Shown here: positions 26,837-36,229 of the stretch, piece by piece
Layout of the letters: every line of letters starts with the position of its first letter
Position numbering within the stretch: position 1 is the stretch's first letter
NCBI GenBank assembly: GCA_045561575.1
Contig: JBJKXM010000039.1
Coordinates: forward strand, 1-44,551
Origin: GCA-002715885 sp045561575
GTDB taxonomy: Bacteria; Bacteroidota; Bacteroidia; Flavobacteriales; BACL11
Direction of reading: 5' to 3'
DNA length: 44,551 nt
The notes under the pieces: model-generated
What the model saw: the letters and a program-made list of their open reading frames with translations, nothing else
What the model was told of the DNA's origin: nothing
The model's database searches: none
Program-made: the position numbers and the translations under genes

Positions 26837-26869
26837 AAAAACCGAATTGTAAAAAATTCGGTTTTTTTT
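26837..26869 (+). terminator. Rho-independent terminator after rplI
   Basis: AACCGAATT (26840-26848) pairs with AATTCGGTT (26855-26863) around a 6-base loop. The stem can extend with A-T pairs on both sides, and a run of eight T follows (26862-26869). It ends the ribosomal operon before the acnB promoter. Confidence 0.88.
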
Positions 26870-26881
26870 ATTACTTTAGAG

Positions 26882-26889
26882 TATATTTG
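26882..26889 (+). promoter_or_regulatory. -7 promoter element for acnB
   Basis: TATATTTG lies 13 bases past the T run of the rplI terminator and 57 bases before the acnB ATG. No TTG is found at the -33 position, where the terminator T run sits. Confidence 0.5.
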
Positions 26890-26945
26890 CATGAGTAAAG
26901 TCAAGCTTAATAATTTTTTTAAATAATCTCAAAAAAAATATAATT

Positions 26946-29717
26946 ATGAATACATATCAAAAATATTTAACTGAGATTAATGAAAGAAAAAATTTAGACC
27001 TGAATCCAAAACCAATTGATTCTGCAGAATTATTAGAAGAAATAATTTTACAAATCAAAGACAAAAATCATCCTGAAAGAAATAACTCTCTTAATTTTCT
27101 AATCTATAATGTATTACCTGGCACTACAAGTGCTGCAGTTTTAAAAGCAAATTTTTTAAAAGATATTATTTTAAAGAATGAAATTGTAGAAGAAATTACG
27201 GAAGATTTTGCTTTTGAATTATTGTCGCACATGAAAGGTGGGCAATCAATTAAAGTTTTATTAGATATAGCTTTAGGAGAAAATATTGAAATTGCAAACA
27301 AAGCTGCTAAAGTTTTAAAAACTCAAGTCTTTCTTTATGATGCTGATACAGAAAGATTAAGTAAGGCATTCAGTTCTGGTAATAATATTGCAAAAGAAAT
27401 TTTAGAGAGCTATGTAAAAGCTGAATTTTTCACAAATTTACCTGAACTTGACGAAAAAATTGATGTAATAACTTATGTTGCTGGAATTGGTGATATTTCA
27501 ACTGATTTATTATCACCAGGAAGTGAAGCGCATTCAAGATCAGACAGAGAACTACACGGAAAATGCTTGATTGATGCAGGAGCACAAAAAGAAATTGTAG
27601 AAATGCAACAACAATATCCTGACAAAAGAATAATGATGATAGCAGAAAAAGGAACGATGGGTGTTGGATCATCAAGAATGTCGGGAGTAAATAATGTAGC
27701 ACTATGGATTGGAAAGCCTGCAAGCGAATATGTGCCATTTGTAAATATCGCTCCAATTGTTGCAGGAACTAATGGTATCTCGCCTATTTTTCTTACTACT
27801 GTTGATGTTACTGGAGGAATAGGTATTGACTTGAAAAACTGGAAAAAGAAAAAAGACGAAAATGGAAATACCATTACTGATGATGATGGCGAAGCAATTT
27901 TAGAAGAAGTCTATTCTGTTAAAACAGGAACAATTTTAACAATCAATACAAAAGACAAAAAGCTTTATCATGGTGATGTTGAGTTAACTGACATTTCTAG
28001 ATCTCTAACTCCTCAAAAAATGGAATTTATGAAAGCAGGAGGATCATATGCAATTGTATTCGGTAAAAAACTACAAACATTCGCTGCAAAAACTTTAAAT
28101 GTTGTGATGCCTGATGTTTATGCAAAATCTAAAGAAATATCACATGAAAATCAAGGTCTAACTGCTGTAGAAAAAATATTTAATAAAAATGCTGTTGGAG
28201 TTACTAAAGGGAAAGTTTTACATGCAGGGTCGGATATTAGAGTTGAAGTAAATATTGTTGGCTCACAAGATACAACTGGGTTAATGACATCACAGGAATT
28301 AGAATCAATGGCAGCAACAACTATTTCTCCAATAATAGATGGAGCATATCAATCGGGATGTCACACTGCTTCTGTTTGGGACCTGAAAGCTCAAGAAAAT
28401 ATTCCAAGACTCATGAATTTCATGAATGATTTTGGTCTTATTACCGGAAGAGATCCAAAGGGAGAATATCATGCCATGACTGATGTGATACATAAAGTTT
28501 TAAATGATTTAACAGTAGATGATTGGTCAATTATAATAGGTGGAGATTCACACACAAGAATGTCAAAAGGAGTTGCTTTTGGAGCTGATTCAGGAACAGT
28601 TGCATTAGCACTTGCTACAGGTGAAGTTTCTATGCCTATTCCTGAGTCTGTTAAAGTTACATTTAGAGGTGAAATGAAAGAACATATGGATTTTCGAGAT
28701 GTAGTACATGCTACCCAAGCTCAGATGCTTGATAAGTTTGATGGAGAAAATGTGTTTCAAGGTAGAATTATTGAAGTACATATCGGAACACTACCAGCAG
28801 ACCAAGCTTTTACGTTTACTGATTGGACTGCAGAAATGAAAGCTAAAGCATCCATTTGTATTTCAGAAGATGAGACGCTAATCAAATCCCTTGAAATAGC
28901 AAAAAGTAGAATTTATGCCATGATAAATAAAGGGATGGATAACACAAAAGGTGTTTTACAAGGTTTAATCAATAATGCAGATAAAAGAATTAATGAAATA
29001 AGATCTGGAAAAAAACCTGCTCTTGCTCCAGATGCAAATGCTAAATATTTTACAGAATTCGAAGTTGATCTTGATATAATTGCTCAACCAATGATAGCTG
29101 ACCCTGATGTAAATAATGAAGATGTTTCTAAAAGGTATACTCATGACACGATTAGACCTTTATCATACTATGATGGAGAAAAAAAGATAGATTTAGGATT
29201 TGTAGGATCCTGTATGGTACACAAAGGAGATTTGAAAATCTTATCTCAAATGTTAAAAAATCTAGAAAAAAATACTGGAAAAGTTGAATTTAATGCTCCT
29301 CTTGTAGTAACTGCACCGACATATAATATCATAGACGAACTTAAAGAAGAGGGTGATTGGGAAATTTTACAAAAATATTCAGGCTTTGAATTTAATGATA
29401 ATAATCCTAAAAGTACAGCTAGAACTGAATATAAAAATATGATGTATTTAGAAAGACCTGGATGTAATTTGTGTATGGGTAATCAAGAAAAAGCTGAAAA
29501 AGGAGATACAGTTATGGCAACTTCTACAAGATTATTTAAAGGAAGAGTTGTCGCAGATTCAGATCGCAAAAAAGGTGAGTCACTATTGGCCTCTACACCT
29601 GTTGTTGTCCTTTCAGCAATTCTTGGAAGAACACCTACAATGAAAGAATATATAGAGGCTGTTGTTGGAATTAATCTAACAAAATTCGCTCCTCCAAAAG
29701 TAAAAATGTGTGCTTAA
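26946..29717 (+). CDS. acnB: Aconitate hydratase B
   Basis: Converts citrate to isocitrate in the TCA cycle; AcnB enzymes also act on 2-methylcitrate and can bind mRNA when apo. The 923-residue protein has an N-terminal HEAT-like domain (about 1-160). The cluster cysteines are Cys756 (GSCMVHKG), Cys840 and Cys843 (CNLCMGNQ), and the GGDSHTRMSKGVAFGAD segment contributes to the active site. Length and domain order match AcnB, not AcnA. It is a single-gene unit with its own -7 element and converges with the next gene, with 2 bases between the stops. With icd and mdh it covers part of the TCA cycle in this window. Confidence 0.96.
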   Translation: MNTYQKYLTEINERKNLDLNPKPIDSAELLEEIILQIKDKNHPERNNSLNFLIYNVLPGTTSAAVLKANFLKDIILKNEIVEEITEDFAFELLSHMKGGQSIKVLLDIALGENIEIANKAAKVLKTQVFLYDADTERLSKAFSSGNNIAKEILESYVKAEFFTNLPELDEKIDVITYVAGIGDISTDLLSPGSEAHSRSDRELHGKCLIDAGAQKEIVEMQQQYPDKRIMMIAEKGTMGVGSSRMSGVNNVALWIGKPASEYVPFVNIAPIVAGTNGISPIFLTTVDVTGGIGIDLKNWKKKKDENGNTITDDDGEAILEEVYSVKTGTILTINTKDKKLYHGDVELTDISRSLTPQKMEFMKAGGSYAIVFGKKLQTFAAKTLNVVMPDVYAKSKEISHENQGLTAVEKIFNKNAVGVTKGKVLHAGSDIRVEVNIVGSQDTTGLMTSQELESMAATTISPIIDGAYQSGCHTASVWDLKAQENIPRLMNFMNDFGLITGRDPKGEYHAMTDVIHKVLNDLTVDDWSIIIGGDSHTRMSKGVAFGADSGTVALALATGEVSMPIPESVKVTFRGEMKEHMDFRDVVHATQAQMLDKFDGENVFQGRIIEVHIGTLPADQAFTFTDWTAEMKAKASICISEDETLIKSLEIAKSRIYAMINKGMDNTKGVLQGLINNADKRINEIRSGKKPALAPDANAKYFTEFEVDLDIIAQPMIADPDVNNEDVSKRYTHDTIRPLSYYDGEKKIDLGFVGSCMVHKGDLKILSQMLKNLEKNTGKVEFNAPLVVTAPTYNIIDELKEEGDWEILQKYSGFEFNDNNPKSTARTEYKNMMYLERPGCNLCMGNQEKAEKGDTVMATSTRLFKGRVVADSDRKKGESLLASTPVVVLSAILGRTPTMKEYIEAVVGINLTKFAPPKVKMCA

Positions 29718-29719
29718 AA

Positions 29720-30172
29720 TTAATTTGAGTATTCAGGAACTTCTTTAAGATAATTTGTTGCACCAGATGCATAATCCATCTCACAACAATAATGAACTAA
29801 ACCATTAGTAACAAATAAATACTTTGCTTTTAAGCTAGAATTATATTTTGCAATTTGAAAAAAAGCATCCTTATCTATTGATACAGATGGAGCCTTACAC
29901 TCAACTAGAATCAATGGATTAGAATTAGTATCAAGAACTAGAATATCCGCTCTAGTTTTAAGACTATTATACTTAATTAATTTTTCAATCTGCATCAAAC
30001 CTAAAGGATATTTTTTATGAAAAATCAAATAATGTACAACATGTTGCCGGACCCATTCTTCTGGTGTAAGCAATAAATATTTTTTTCTAACTATATCAAA
30101 AATTTGTATACTTTCATCAACTAATTTACTTTTGATATTTATCTTTGGAAGATTAAGTTCCTGCATTAACAT
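29720..30172 (-). CDS. Small protein with HsdR N-terminal nuclease-like fold
   Basis: A 150-residue protein matching the HSDR_N type domain. It has Asp76 (RADILVLD), a beta turn and the ECK motif (Glu91, Lys93), the PD-(D/E)XK-like active site, followed by KDAFFQIAKY. There is no helicase part and no methylase or specificity gene nearby, so it is not a restriction system. Two in-frame ATGs exist (30172 and 30166). A -7 element TAAATTTG at 30178-30185 would favour the second. It is back to back with holA, 14 bases apart, an arrangement I associate with Bacteroidota. It may be a nuclease or a DNA-binding partner in replication; this is a guess from position. Confidence 0.8.
   Translation of the reverse strand: MLMQELNLPKINIKSKLVDESIQIFDIVRKKYLLLTPEEWVRQHVVHYLIFHKKYPLGLMQIEKLIKYNSLKTRADILVLDTNSNPLILVECKAPSVSIDKDAFFQIAKYNSSLKAKYLFVTNGLVHYCCEMDYASGATNYLKEVPEYSN
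30104..30134 (+). promoter_or_regulatory. Bacteroidota-type promoter of holA, inside the HsdR-N gene
   Basis: TTG (30104-30106), a 20-base spacer and TACTTTTG (30127-30134) match the full consensus on the plus strand. It lies within the opposite-strand HsdR-N-like gene. The leader would run about 46 bases to the holA ATG and would be antisense to the start of that gene. Confidence 0.55.
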
Positions 30173-30186
30173 AAAAACAAATTTAA

Positions 30187-31185
30187 ATGAAATATAACGA
30201 GATTATAGAATCTATCAATAACAAAAAATATTTTAATTTATATTTTCTTGCAGGTGATGAAAATTACTACATTGATAAAATTTCAAATTATATTTCAAAA
30301 AATGTTTTAAATGATGAAGAAAAAGCATTTAATCAAGTAGTTCTATATGGGAAAGAAACTAATATCAAAGATGTTATTTCAGAAGCCAAACAATATCCCT
30401 TTGGAGCAATTAATAGAGTTGTTATTATTAAAGAGGCACAACAACTAAGAAATCTAGAAAAAATAGATGAGTATCTTGACAATCCTTTAGATTCCACAAT
30501 ACTGGTGATTTGTTACAAAAAGAAAATTGACAAAAGAAAAAGTTATGTCAAAAAAATCACAAAACAAAATCAATTATTTGAGAGCAATAAACTTTATGAA
30601 AATCAAGTTAGTGGTTGGCTAAATACATACTGTAAAGAACATAATATTCAAATAACAAATGAATCTTGTGAAATACTAGTTCAGCATTTAGGTATTGATC
30701 TAACTAAAATAACTAATGAAATAGATAAATTATTACTAAATCTAGAATCAGGAAACCAAATTACCCCAGATTTAATTGAAAAACATATAGGAATTAGTAA
30801 AGAGTTTAACATTTTTGAACTTCAAAATTCTTTGGGCAAAAAAGACATTTTACAAACTAATAAAATAGCTAAATATTTATCGGCTAATTCCAAAAACCAT
30901 CCGTTTGTTTTAACAATAAGCTCAATATTTTCATTTTTCAAAAAAGTATTAATCTATAAACAAATTCAAAATCTAGATAAAAAAACAATTGCATCAACAC
31001 TAAAAATCAACCCATATTTTGTTAGTCAGTATCAAATTGCTTCAAGAAATTATACTCTACAACAACTAAATTACATTTTTGATCAAATCAAAACATATGA
31101 GTTAAGATCAAAAGGTATTGGTAATAACAACACATCTTCAAAATCACTTTTAGAAGAACTGAGCTTTAAGATCCTCAACTGCTAA
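30187..31185 (+). CDS. holA: DNA polymerase III subunit delta
   Basis: Clamp-loader delta subunit, which opens the sliding clamp. The 332-residue protein follows the family layout. The N-terminal domain contains YFLAGDENYYIDKISNYI and VVIIKEAQQL, followed by a helical middle (EILVQHLGIDLTKITNEIDKLL) and a C-terminal helical domain. It lacks a working P-loop, as delta does. It starts 14 bases after the divergent HsdR-N gene and has its promoter within it. With dnaX and gyrB it brings a large share of the replication apparatus into this window. Confidence 0.9.
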   Translation: MKYNEIIESINNKKYFNLYFLAGDENYYIDKISNYISKNVLNDEEKAFNQVVLYGKETNIKDVISEAKQYPFGAINRVVIIKEAQQLRNLEKIDEYLDNPLDSTILVICYKKKIDKRKSYVKKITKQNQLFESNKLYENQVSGWLNTYCKEHNIQITNESCEILVQHLGIDLTKITNEIDKLLLNLESGNQITPDLIEKHIGISKEFNIFELQNSLGKKDILQTNKIAKYLSANSKNHPFVLTISSIFSFFKKVLIYKQIQNLDKKTIASTLKINPYFVSQYQIASRNYTLQQLNYIFDQIKTYELRSKGIGNNNTSSKSLLEELSFKILNC

Positions 31186-31204
31186 ATACAAACTGATATT
31201 TATC

Positions 31205-31212
31205 TATATTTG
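31205..31212 (+). promoter_or_regulatory. -7 promoter element for the TonB receptor
   Basis: TATATTTG, 20 bases after the holA stop and 19 bases before the ATG of the receptor, matches TANNTTTG. No TTG lies 17-23 bases upstream. Confidence 0.5.
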
Positions 31213-31231
31213 CCTGTTTTTAAAAAATACA

Positions 31232-33487
31232 ATGCAAAAAATCTTCAGCACCATTTTTTTTCTTTTCTTTTTTGCCAATATTTATGCTCAAAGCGGTACA
31301 ATTAGAGGATTTGTTTATGACAAATCATCTGGAGAACCTATAATGTTTTGTAATGTTTTTCTAGAGGGTACAACAGTAGGTGCACCCACTGATGTAAATG
31401 GAATGTATAATATTGCAAAAGTAACTGCCGGAAAATATACTATGGTTGTAACATATCTTGGATATGACACTACAAAAGTTGAAATTGATCTAAAAGAAAA
31501 TCAACTATTAACAAAAAATTTAGAAATACAAGAATCAAGCATTAAACTAAATGAGGTGAAAATTTCTGCTGAAAGAGAGGCAATGAGAACTGAAGTTAAT
31601 GCTGCAGCAATAAAAATTACAAAAAAAGAATTAGAAATGGTTCCGACAATTGGGGGTGATCCTGATCTTGCTCAATACATTCAAATTATTCCCGGAGTAG
31701 TTTTTACTGGAGATCAAGGGGGGCAACTTTATATTAGAGGTGGATCTCCAATTCAAAATAAAGTCTTACTTGATGGAATGATAATTTACAGCCCTTTTCA
31801 TTCCATTGGTTTATTCTCTGTTTTTGACACTGATATCATTAGAAATACAGATGTTTTTACTGGTGGATTTAATGCAGAGTACGGAGGAAGAGTTTCTTCT
31901 ATAATGGACATAAAAACAAAAGATGGAAATAAGAAAAGTCTAAGCGGTAAAGTAACTGCAAATACATTTGGTTCTAAACTTTTGTTAGAAGGTCCACTAA
32001 GTAAAAACCAAAAATCATCATTTGTATTCTCAGGCAAAACATCATATCTTGATAAATCATCAGATTTAATTTACAAAGAACCATTATTTAATTTTGATAA
32101 CAAAGGACTTCCATACAGCTACACCGATCTGTATGGTAAAGTTTCCTTGCATGGTAACAATGGAAGCAAATTCAATTTGTTTGGTTTTAATTTTCAAGAT
32201 TTAGTAGATTATGAGAATATTTCAAAGCTTAAATGGAATTCCAATGGTATTGGAAGTGAATTTATTTTAATACCAGGAAATTCTCCTGTCTTAATTGAAG
32301 GTAATTTTGCTTATTCATCATACAAAATTAGCTTGGACGAAGAAGCATCCCCCTTAAGAGAAAGTGGAATTGCAGGCTTTAACATGGGATTCGACTTTAC
32401 TTATTTTAAAACTAAAAGTAAAATTAAATACGGATTTGATGTTCATGGGTACTCTACTGACTTTTTAACATTCAATTCTGTAAATACGCCTATCACACAA
32501 AATGAAAATACCTCTGAATTCTCTGGATATGTAAATTATCAATACACATCAACAAGATTAATTATTGAACCTGGATTTAGAATTCAAAAATATACACTTG
32601 GATTATCACCTGAGCCAAGACTAGGACTTAAATATATAATTAATGAAAAATTAAGAGCTAAAGTAGCAAGTGGATTTTATTCCCAAAATATTTTAAGTAC
32701 TTCTTCAGATCGTGATGTAGTAAATTTATTTTCTGGAATAATATCTTCACCTGAAGAAATTCCAACGCAAGCTAATGGTGAAGATTATGCAAGTAAAATA
32801 CAAAAAGCTAGACATATTATTACTGGACTTGAATATGATGTAAGCAATAACATTGATTTTCAATTAGAAGCATATATAAAAGACTTTAGTCAACTCACAA
32901 ATATCAATAGAAATATGACTAGCAATGATGATGAAACATTCATTATTGAAACTGGAGTTGCAAAAGGAATAGATGCTCTTTTAAAATACAACAGTAAACA
33001 GCTATATGTTTGGCTAGTTTATTCTTTAGGAGAAGTTTTAAGAGATGATGGAGTTAGAGAATATTCACCACATTTTGATAGAAGGCATAATGTAAATTTT
33101 GTAACATCATATAAATTTGGAAAAAAAAGAGATTGGAAATTTGATGCTAGATGGAATTTAGGTTCTGGATTTCCATTTACACAGACTCAAGGATTCTATG
33201 AAAACATTACATTTTCTAATGGAATAAATACAGATTATACTTCGACAAATGGAGATCTGGGAATACAATATGCTGAATTAAATCAAGGAAGACTTCCCTA
33301 TTATCACAGACTTGATCTTTCATTGGCTAAAGATTTTAAATTTAAAAATAATACACATCTTAATGTGACTGCTTCTGTTACCAATGCATATAATCGTGAA
33401 AATATATTTTATTTTAATAGAGTAAAATATGAAAGAGTAAATCAACTTCCGTTAATGCCAAGTTTGGGTATGAGTTTAAGTTTTTAA
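31232..33487 (+). CDS. TonB-dependent outer-membrane receptor (CarboxypepD_reg type)
   Basis: A 751-residue receptor with a Sec signal peptide (residues 1-19). A CarboxypepD_reg-like domain follows (GTIRGFVYDKSSGEPIMFCN, ending near residue 100). Next comes the plug domain (LAQYIQIIPGVVFTGDQGG, then the RGG motif with LLDGMIIY), and then a barrel of alternating strands that ends with a C-terminal Phe. No SusD-type lipoprotein gene follows, so it is not a standard polysaccharide locus; the substrate is unknown. It lies between holA and pyrG on the same strand, with its own -7 element. The N-terminal extension is typical of Bacteroidota receptors. Confidence 0.88.
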   Translation: MQKIFSTIFFLFFFANIYAQSGTIRGFVYDKSSGEPIMFCNVFLEGTTVGAPTDVNGMYNIAKVTAGKYTMVVTYLGYDTTKVEIDLKENQLLTKNLEIQESSIKLNEVKISAEREAMRTEVNAAAIKITKKELEMVPTIGGDPDLAQYIQIIPGVVFTGDQGGQLYIRGGSPIQNKVLLDGMIIYSPFHSIGLFSVFDTDIIRNTDVFTGGFNAEYGGRVSSIMDIKTKDGNKKSLSGKVTANTFGSKLLLEGPLSKNQKSSFVFSGKTSYLDKSSDLIYKEPLFNFDNKGLPYSYTDLYGKVSLHGNNGSKFNLFGFNFQDLVDYENISKLKWNSNGIGSEFILIPGNSPVLIEGNFAYSSYKISLDEEASPLRESGIAGFNMGFDFTYFKTKSKIKYGFDVHGYSTDFLTFNSVNTPITQNENTSEFSGYVNYQYTSTRLIIEPGFRIQKYTLGLSPEPRLGLKYIINEKLRAKVASGFYSQNILSTSSDRDVVNLFSGIISSPEEIPTQANGEDYASKIQKARHIITGLEYDVSNNIDFQLEAYIKDFSQLTNINRNMTSNDDETFIIETGVAKGIDALLKYNSKQLYVWLVYSLGEVLRDDGVREYSPHFDRRHNVNFVTSYKFGKKRDWKFDARWNLGSGFPFTQTQGFYENITFSNGINTDYTSTNGDLGIQYAELNQGRLPYYHRLDLSLAKDFKFKNNTHLNVTASVTNAYNRENIFYFNRVKYERVNQLPLMPSLGMSLSF

Positions 33488-33526
33488 ATTATAAAATTTG
33501 CTGATCATTTAAATAATTTTAAATAT

Positions 33527-33534
33527 TACATTTG
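33527..33534 (+). promoter_or_regulatory. -7 promoter element for pyrG, followed by A8
   Basis: TACATTTG is followed by T, eight A (33536-33543), C and then the TTG start codon at 33546. The leader would be only a few bases. The same TTTGT-A8 layout occurs before purB (38000-38016). Possible control by slippage at initiation is discussed in the findings. Confidence 0.5.
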
Positions 33535-33545
33535 TAAAAAAAACT

Positions 33546-35153
33546 TTGAATAATTTCTCAACTAAATACATTTTTGTTACTGGGGGAGTTACATCCTCAT
33601 TAGGGAAAGGAATAATAGCTGCATCTTTAGGGAAATTATTAACTTCAAGAGGCTATAAAGTTACTATCCAAAAACTAGATCCATATATTAATATTGACCC
33701 CGGCACCATGAATCCATATGAACATGGTGAATGTTATGTTACTACTGATGGGGCTGAAACGGATTTAGATTTAGGACATTATGAAAGGTTTCTTGACAAT
33801 GAAACATCTCAAGCAAATAATGTAACCACTGGAAGTATTTACCAAACTGTTATTAATAAAGAAAGAAAGGGTGATTATTTAGGAAAAACTGTTCAAATAA
33901 TACCACACATAACTGATGAAATAAAGAGAAGAATAAAGTTATTAGGAGACACAAATGAATTTGATTTTGTAATAACTGAAATTGGCGGAACTGTAGGTGA
34001 TATTGAATCACTCCCTTACATTGAAGCTGTTAGACAGATAAAATGGGAATTACAAAAACATGCTCTTTATATTCACTTAACATTAGTTCCTTACCTTTCT
34101 GCAGCAGGAGAATTGAAAACAAAACCAACACAACACTCTGTAAAGACATTATTAGAGTCAGGAATTCAACCTGATATTCTTGTATGTAGAACAGAACATC
34201 CGCTAACTGAAAATATCAGAAAAAAAATTGCATTATTCTGCAACGTTGAAAAAGATGCAGTAATTGAGTCTCTTGATGCAAACACAATATATAAAGTACC
34301 TCTTTTAATGCAAAAAGAAAATCTAGACAAGGTTGTTTTAAGAAAGTTAAACATAGAAGACAATACTGATGTAAATCTTGAGAAATGGAAAAAGTTTTTA
34401 TTCAAACTAAATAATCCTAATCAAGAAATAAATATTGGCCTAGTAGGAAAATATATAAAATTAAAAGATTCTTATAAGTCTATTTGTGAGGCTCTTATTC
34501 ATGCCAGCACAGAAAAGAACTGTAAAGTAAATATAAAGTGGATTCATGCTGAAGGGATTAAAAAAGAAAACATCCAAGATGAGTTAGGATGTCTAAATGG
34601 AGTCTTGGTTGCTCCAGGATTTGGAGATAGGGGAATTGAAGGTAAGATTAGCGCAATTAATTATGTTCGTGAAAATAATATTCCGTTTTTAGGAATATGT
34701 TTAGGAATGCAATGTGCTGTAGTTGAATTTGCTAGAAATGTTTTGAAAAAAACAGATGCCAATTCAACAGAAATGAATCAAAACACCAAAAATCCTGTAA
34801 TTGACATAATGGAAAATCAAAAAGAAATTCAAAATAAAGGGGGGACGATGAGATTAGGAGCATACAATTGTAAGTTAGAAAAAAACAGTTTTGCTCATAA
34901 AGCTTACAAACAAGACTTAATAATTGAAAGACACAGACACAGATATGAATTTAACAATTCATTTCAGAATGATTTTACAAATAACGGAATGACATTTACA
35001 GGAATAAATCCTGAAAATAATCTTGTTGAAATAATTGAAATACCAAAACACAAATGGTTTGTAGGTGTCCAATTTCATCCAGAATATAGTAGTACAGTTT
35101 TAAGGCCTCACCCACTCTTCAGTGAATTTGTTCAAGCTTGCATTAACAATTAA
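33546..35153 (+). CDS. pyrG: CTP synthase
   Basis: Makes CTP from UTP, ATP and glutamine. The 535-residue protein has the synthetase motif KYIFVTGGVTSSLGKG near its start. The C-terminal class I glutaminase has nucleophile Cys385 (GICLGMQ) and the His511/Glu513 pair (FHPEYS). The start codon is TTG: no ATG is present near the conserved N-terminus, and the TTG gives the family length. The message would have almost no leader. yidC begins 2 bases after its stop, so the two genes form one unit. Confidence 0.96.
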   Translation: MNNFSTKYIFVTGGVTSSLGKGIIAASLGKLLTSRGYKVTIQKLDPYINIDPGTMNPYEHGECYVTTDGAETDLDLGHYERFLDNETSQANNVTTGSIYQTVINKERKGDYLGKTVQIIPHITDEIKRRIKLLGDTNEFDFVITEIGGTVGDIESLPYIEAVRQIKWELQKHALYIHLTLVPYLSAAGELKTKPTQHSVKTLLESGIQPDILVCRTEHPLTENIRKKIALFCNVEKDAVIESLDANTIYKVPLLMQKENLDKVVLRKLNIEDNTDVNLEKWKKFLFKLNNPNQEINIGLVGKYIKLKDSYKSICEALIHASTEKNCKVNIKWIHAEGIKKENIQDELGCLNGVLVAPGFGDRGIEGKISAINYVRENNIPFLGICLGMQCAVVEFARNVLKKTDANSTEMNQNTKNPVIDIMENQKEIQNKGGTMRLGAYNCKLEKNSFAHKAYKQDLIIERHRHRYEFNNSFQNDFTNNGMTFTGINPENNLVEIIEIPKHKWFVGVQFHPEYSSTVLRPHPLFSEFVQACINN

Positions 35154-35155
35154 TA

Positions 35156-36229
35156 ATGAAAAATTACGACAAAAATTCTCTTACCGGTTTTGTATTAATG
35201 TTCTTAATACTCTTGATTTTTAATTTTTACTTTCTTCCTACGACTGAAGAAACTCAGCAAAATAATGAAGAAATAAAAACTGAAAATTTAATTACAAAAA
35301 CTGATATTGCTAAATCAGAAAAACCACAATTAACTAAAGAAGAAAAAGGTAATAAATATGGTGTTTTTGCTGAATCTGCGGACTTAAATACTAAAGAGTA
35401 TTCTATTGAAAATGAAAAAATTAAAGTTGTCATTTCAAATAAAGGAGGAAGAATAAGTTCTGTGGTAATTAAAGAAGGGCCAAATAAAAAACAATACAAA
35501 ACTTACGATGGTAATGAATTAGAAATATTTAATTCTGATTCATCTATTTTTAATCTAAATTTCTCTACAGGTATTAGTATTAATACTAGCGAATTGTTTT
35601 TTAAGCCAAAAGAAATATCGGAGGATGAAATCACCATGCGATTAGAAGTTGACAGCTCACATTTTATAGACTTTAATTATAAAATAAATGAAGATTATTT
35701 AGTTGATTTTAACATTAACATGATTGGGATGAACGAAGTAATCCCTAGGGAATTAAACTTCATGAATCTTGAATGGCAAATGAAAACACCACAAACTGAA
35801 AAAAGCAAGGAAAATCAAGACATGTATACCGGTATATATTATCAATATTTTGCTGATAAAGATGATATTAATTACTTAGGTTATACGAATAGCGATGATG
35901 TAGAGAAAATTTCAAACAAATTATCATGGGTTGCTTTTCAACAACAATTCTTTAGTTCAATTCTAGTTGCAAAAAATGGATTCAAAAATGTTAATTTAAC
36001 TAGTCTTAAGCAAGAACATTCTGATTATGTTAAAAATTTATCTGCTGAATTTGAAATTGAATATAATCATGATCCATACGAAAAAATTGCATTTGAATTT
36101 TATTTTGGCCCTAACCACTACAAACAACTACAATCCTACAATAAAAGTTTTGAAAAGATAATCCCACTAGGTTGGGGTATTTTTGGCTGGGTAAATAAAT
36201 ATATTATAATTAACATTTTGATTTTTTAA
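35156..36229 (+). CDS. yidC: Membrane protein insertase YidC, N-terminal part (frame broken)
   Basis: The first 357 residues of YidC, which inserts proteins into the inner membrane with or without SecYEG. Residues 9-26 are the first transmembrane segment; residues about 80-330 are the periplasmic domain. The frame then passes the conserved GWGIFGWVNKY, the start of the insertase core, and ends after NILIF at a TAA (36227-36229). The true core continues in the next frame from 36220 on. Homologues read as N-I-F-D-F-L-S here, which needs one extra T. With that base the gene would be about 604 residues, normal for the family. It lies 2 bases after pyrG. Confidence 0.9.
   Translation: MKNYDKNSLTGFVLMFLILLIFNFYFLPTTEETQQNNEEIKTENLITKTDIAKSEKPQLTKEEKGNKYGVFAESADLNTKEYSIENEKIKVVISNKGGRISSVVIKEGPNKKQYKTYDGNELEIFNSDSSIFNLNFSTGISINTSELFFKPKEISEDEITMRLEVDSSHFIDFNYKINEDYLVDFNINMIGMNEVIPRELNFMNLEWQMKTPQTEKSKENQDMYTGIYYQYFADKDDINYLGYTNSDDVEKISNKLSWVAFQQQFFSSILVAKNGFKNVNLTSLKQEHSDYVKNLSAEFEIEYNHDPYEKIAFEFYFGPNHYKQLQSYNKSFEKIIPLGWGIFGWVNKYIIINILIF

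Noticed and set aside
26891..26926. Tiny open frame MSKVKLNNFFK in the acnB leader as a leader peptide
   Set aside because: Its ATG begins one base after the C that follows the -7 element, so it would lie upstream of or at the expected transcript start. Nothing else supports it.
27473..27874. 133-residue open frame on the minus strand inside acnB, and similar shadows
   Set aside because: They overlap a strongly conserved gene and show no motif, promoter or family resemblance of their own.
29720..30172. Part of a restriction-modification or defence system
   Set aside because: No methylase, specificity or helicase gene is nearby, and the domain is solitary beside holA. The gene is more likely a housekeeping component.
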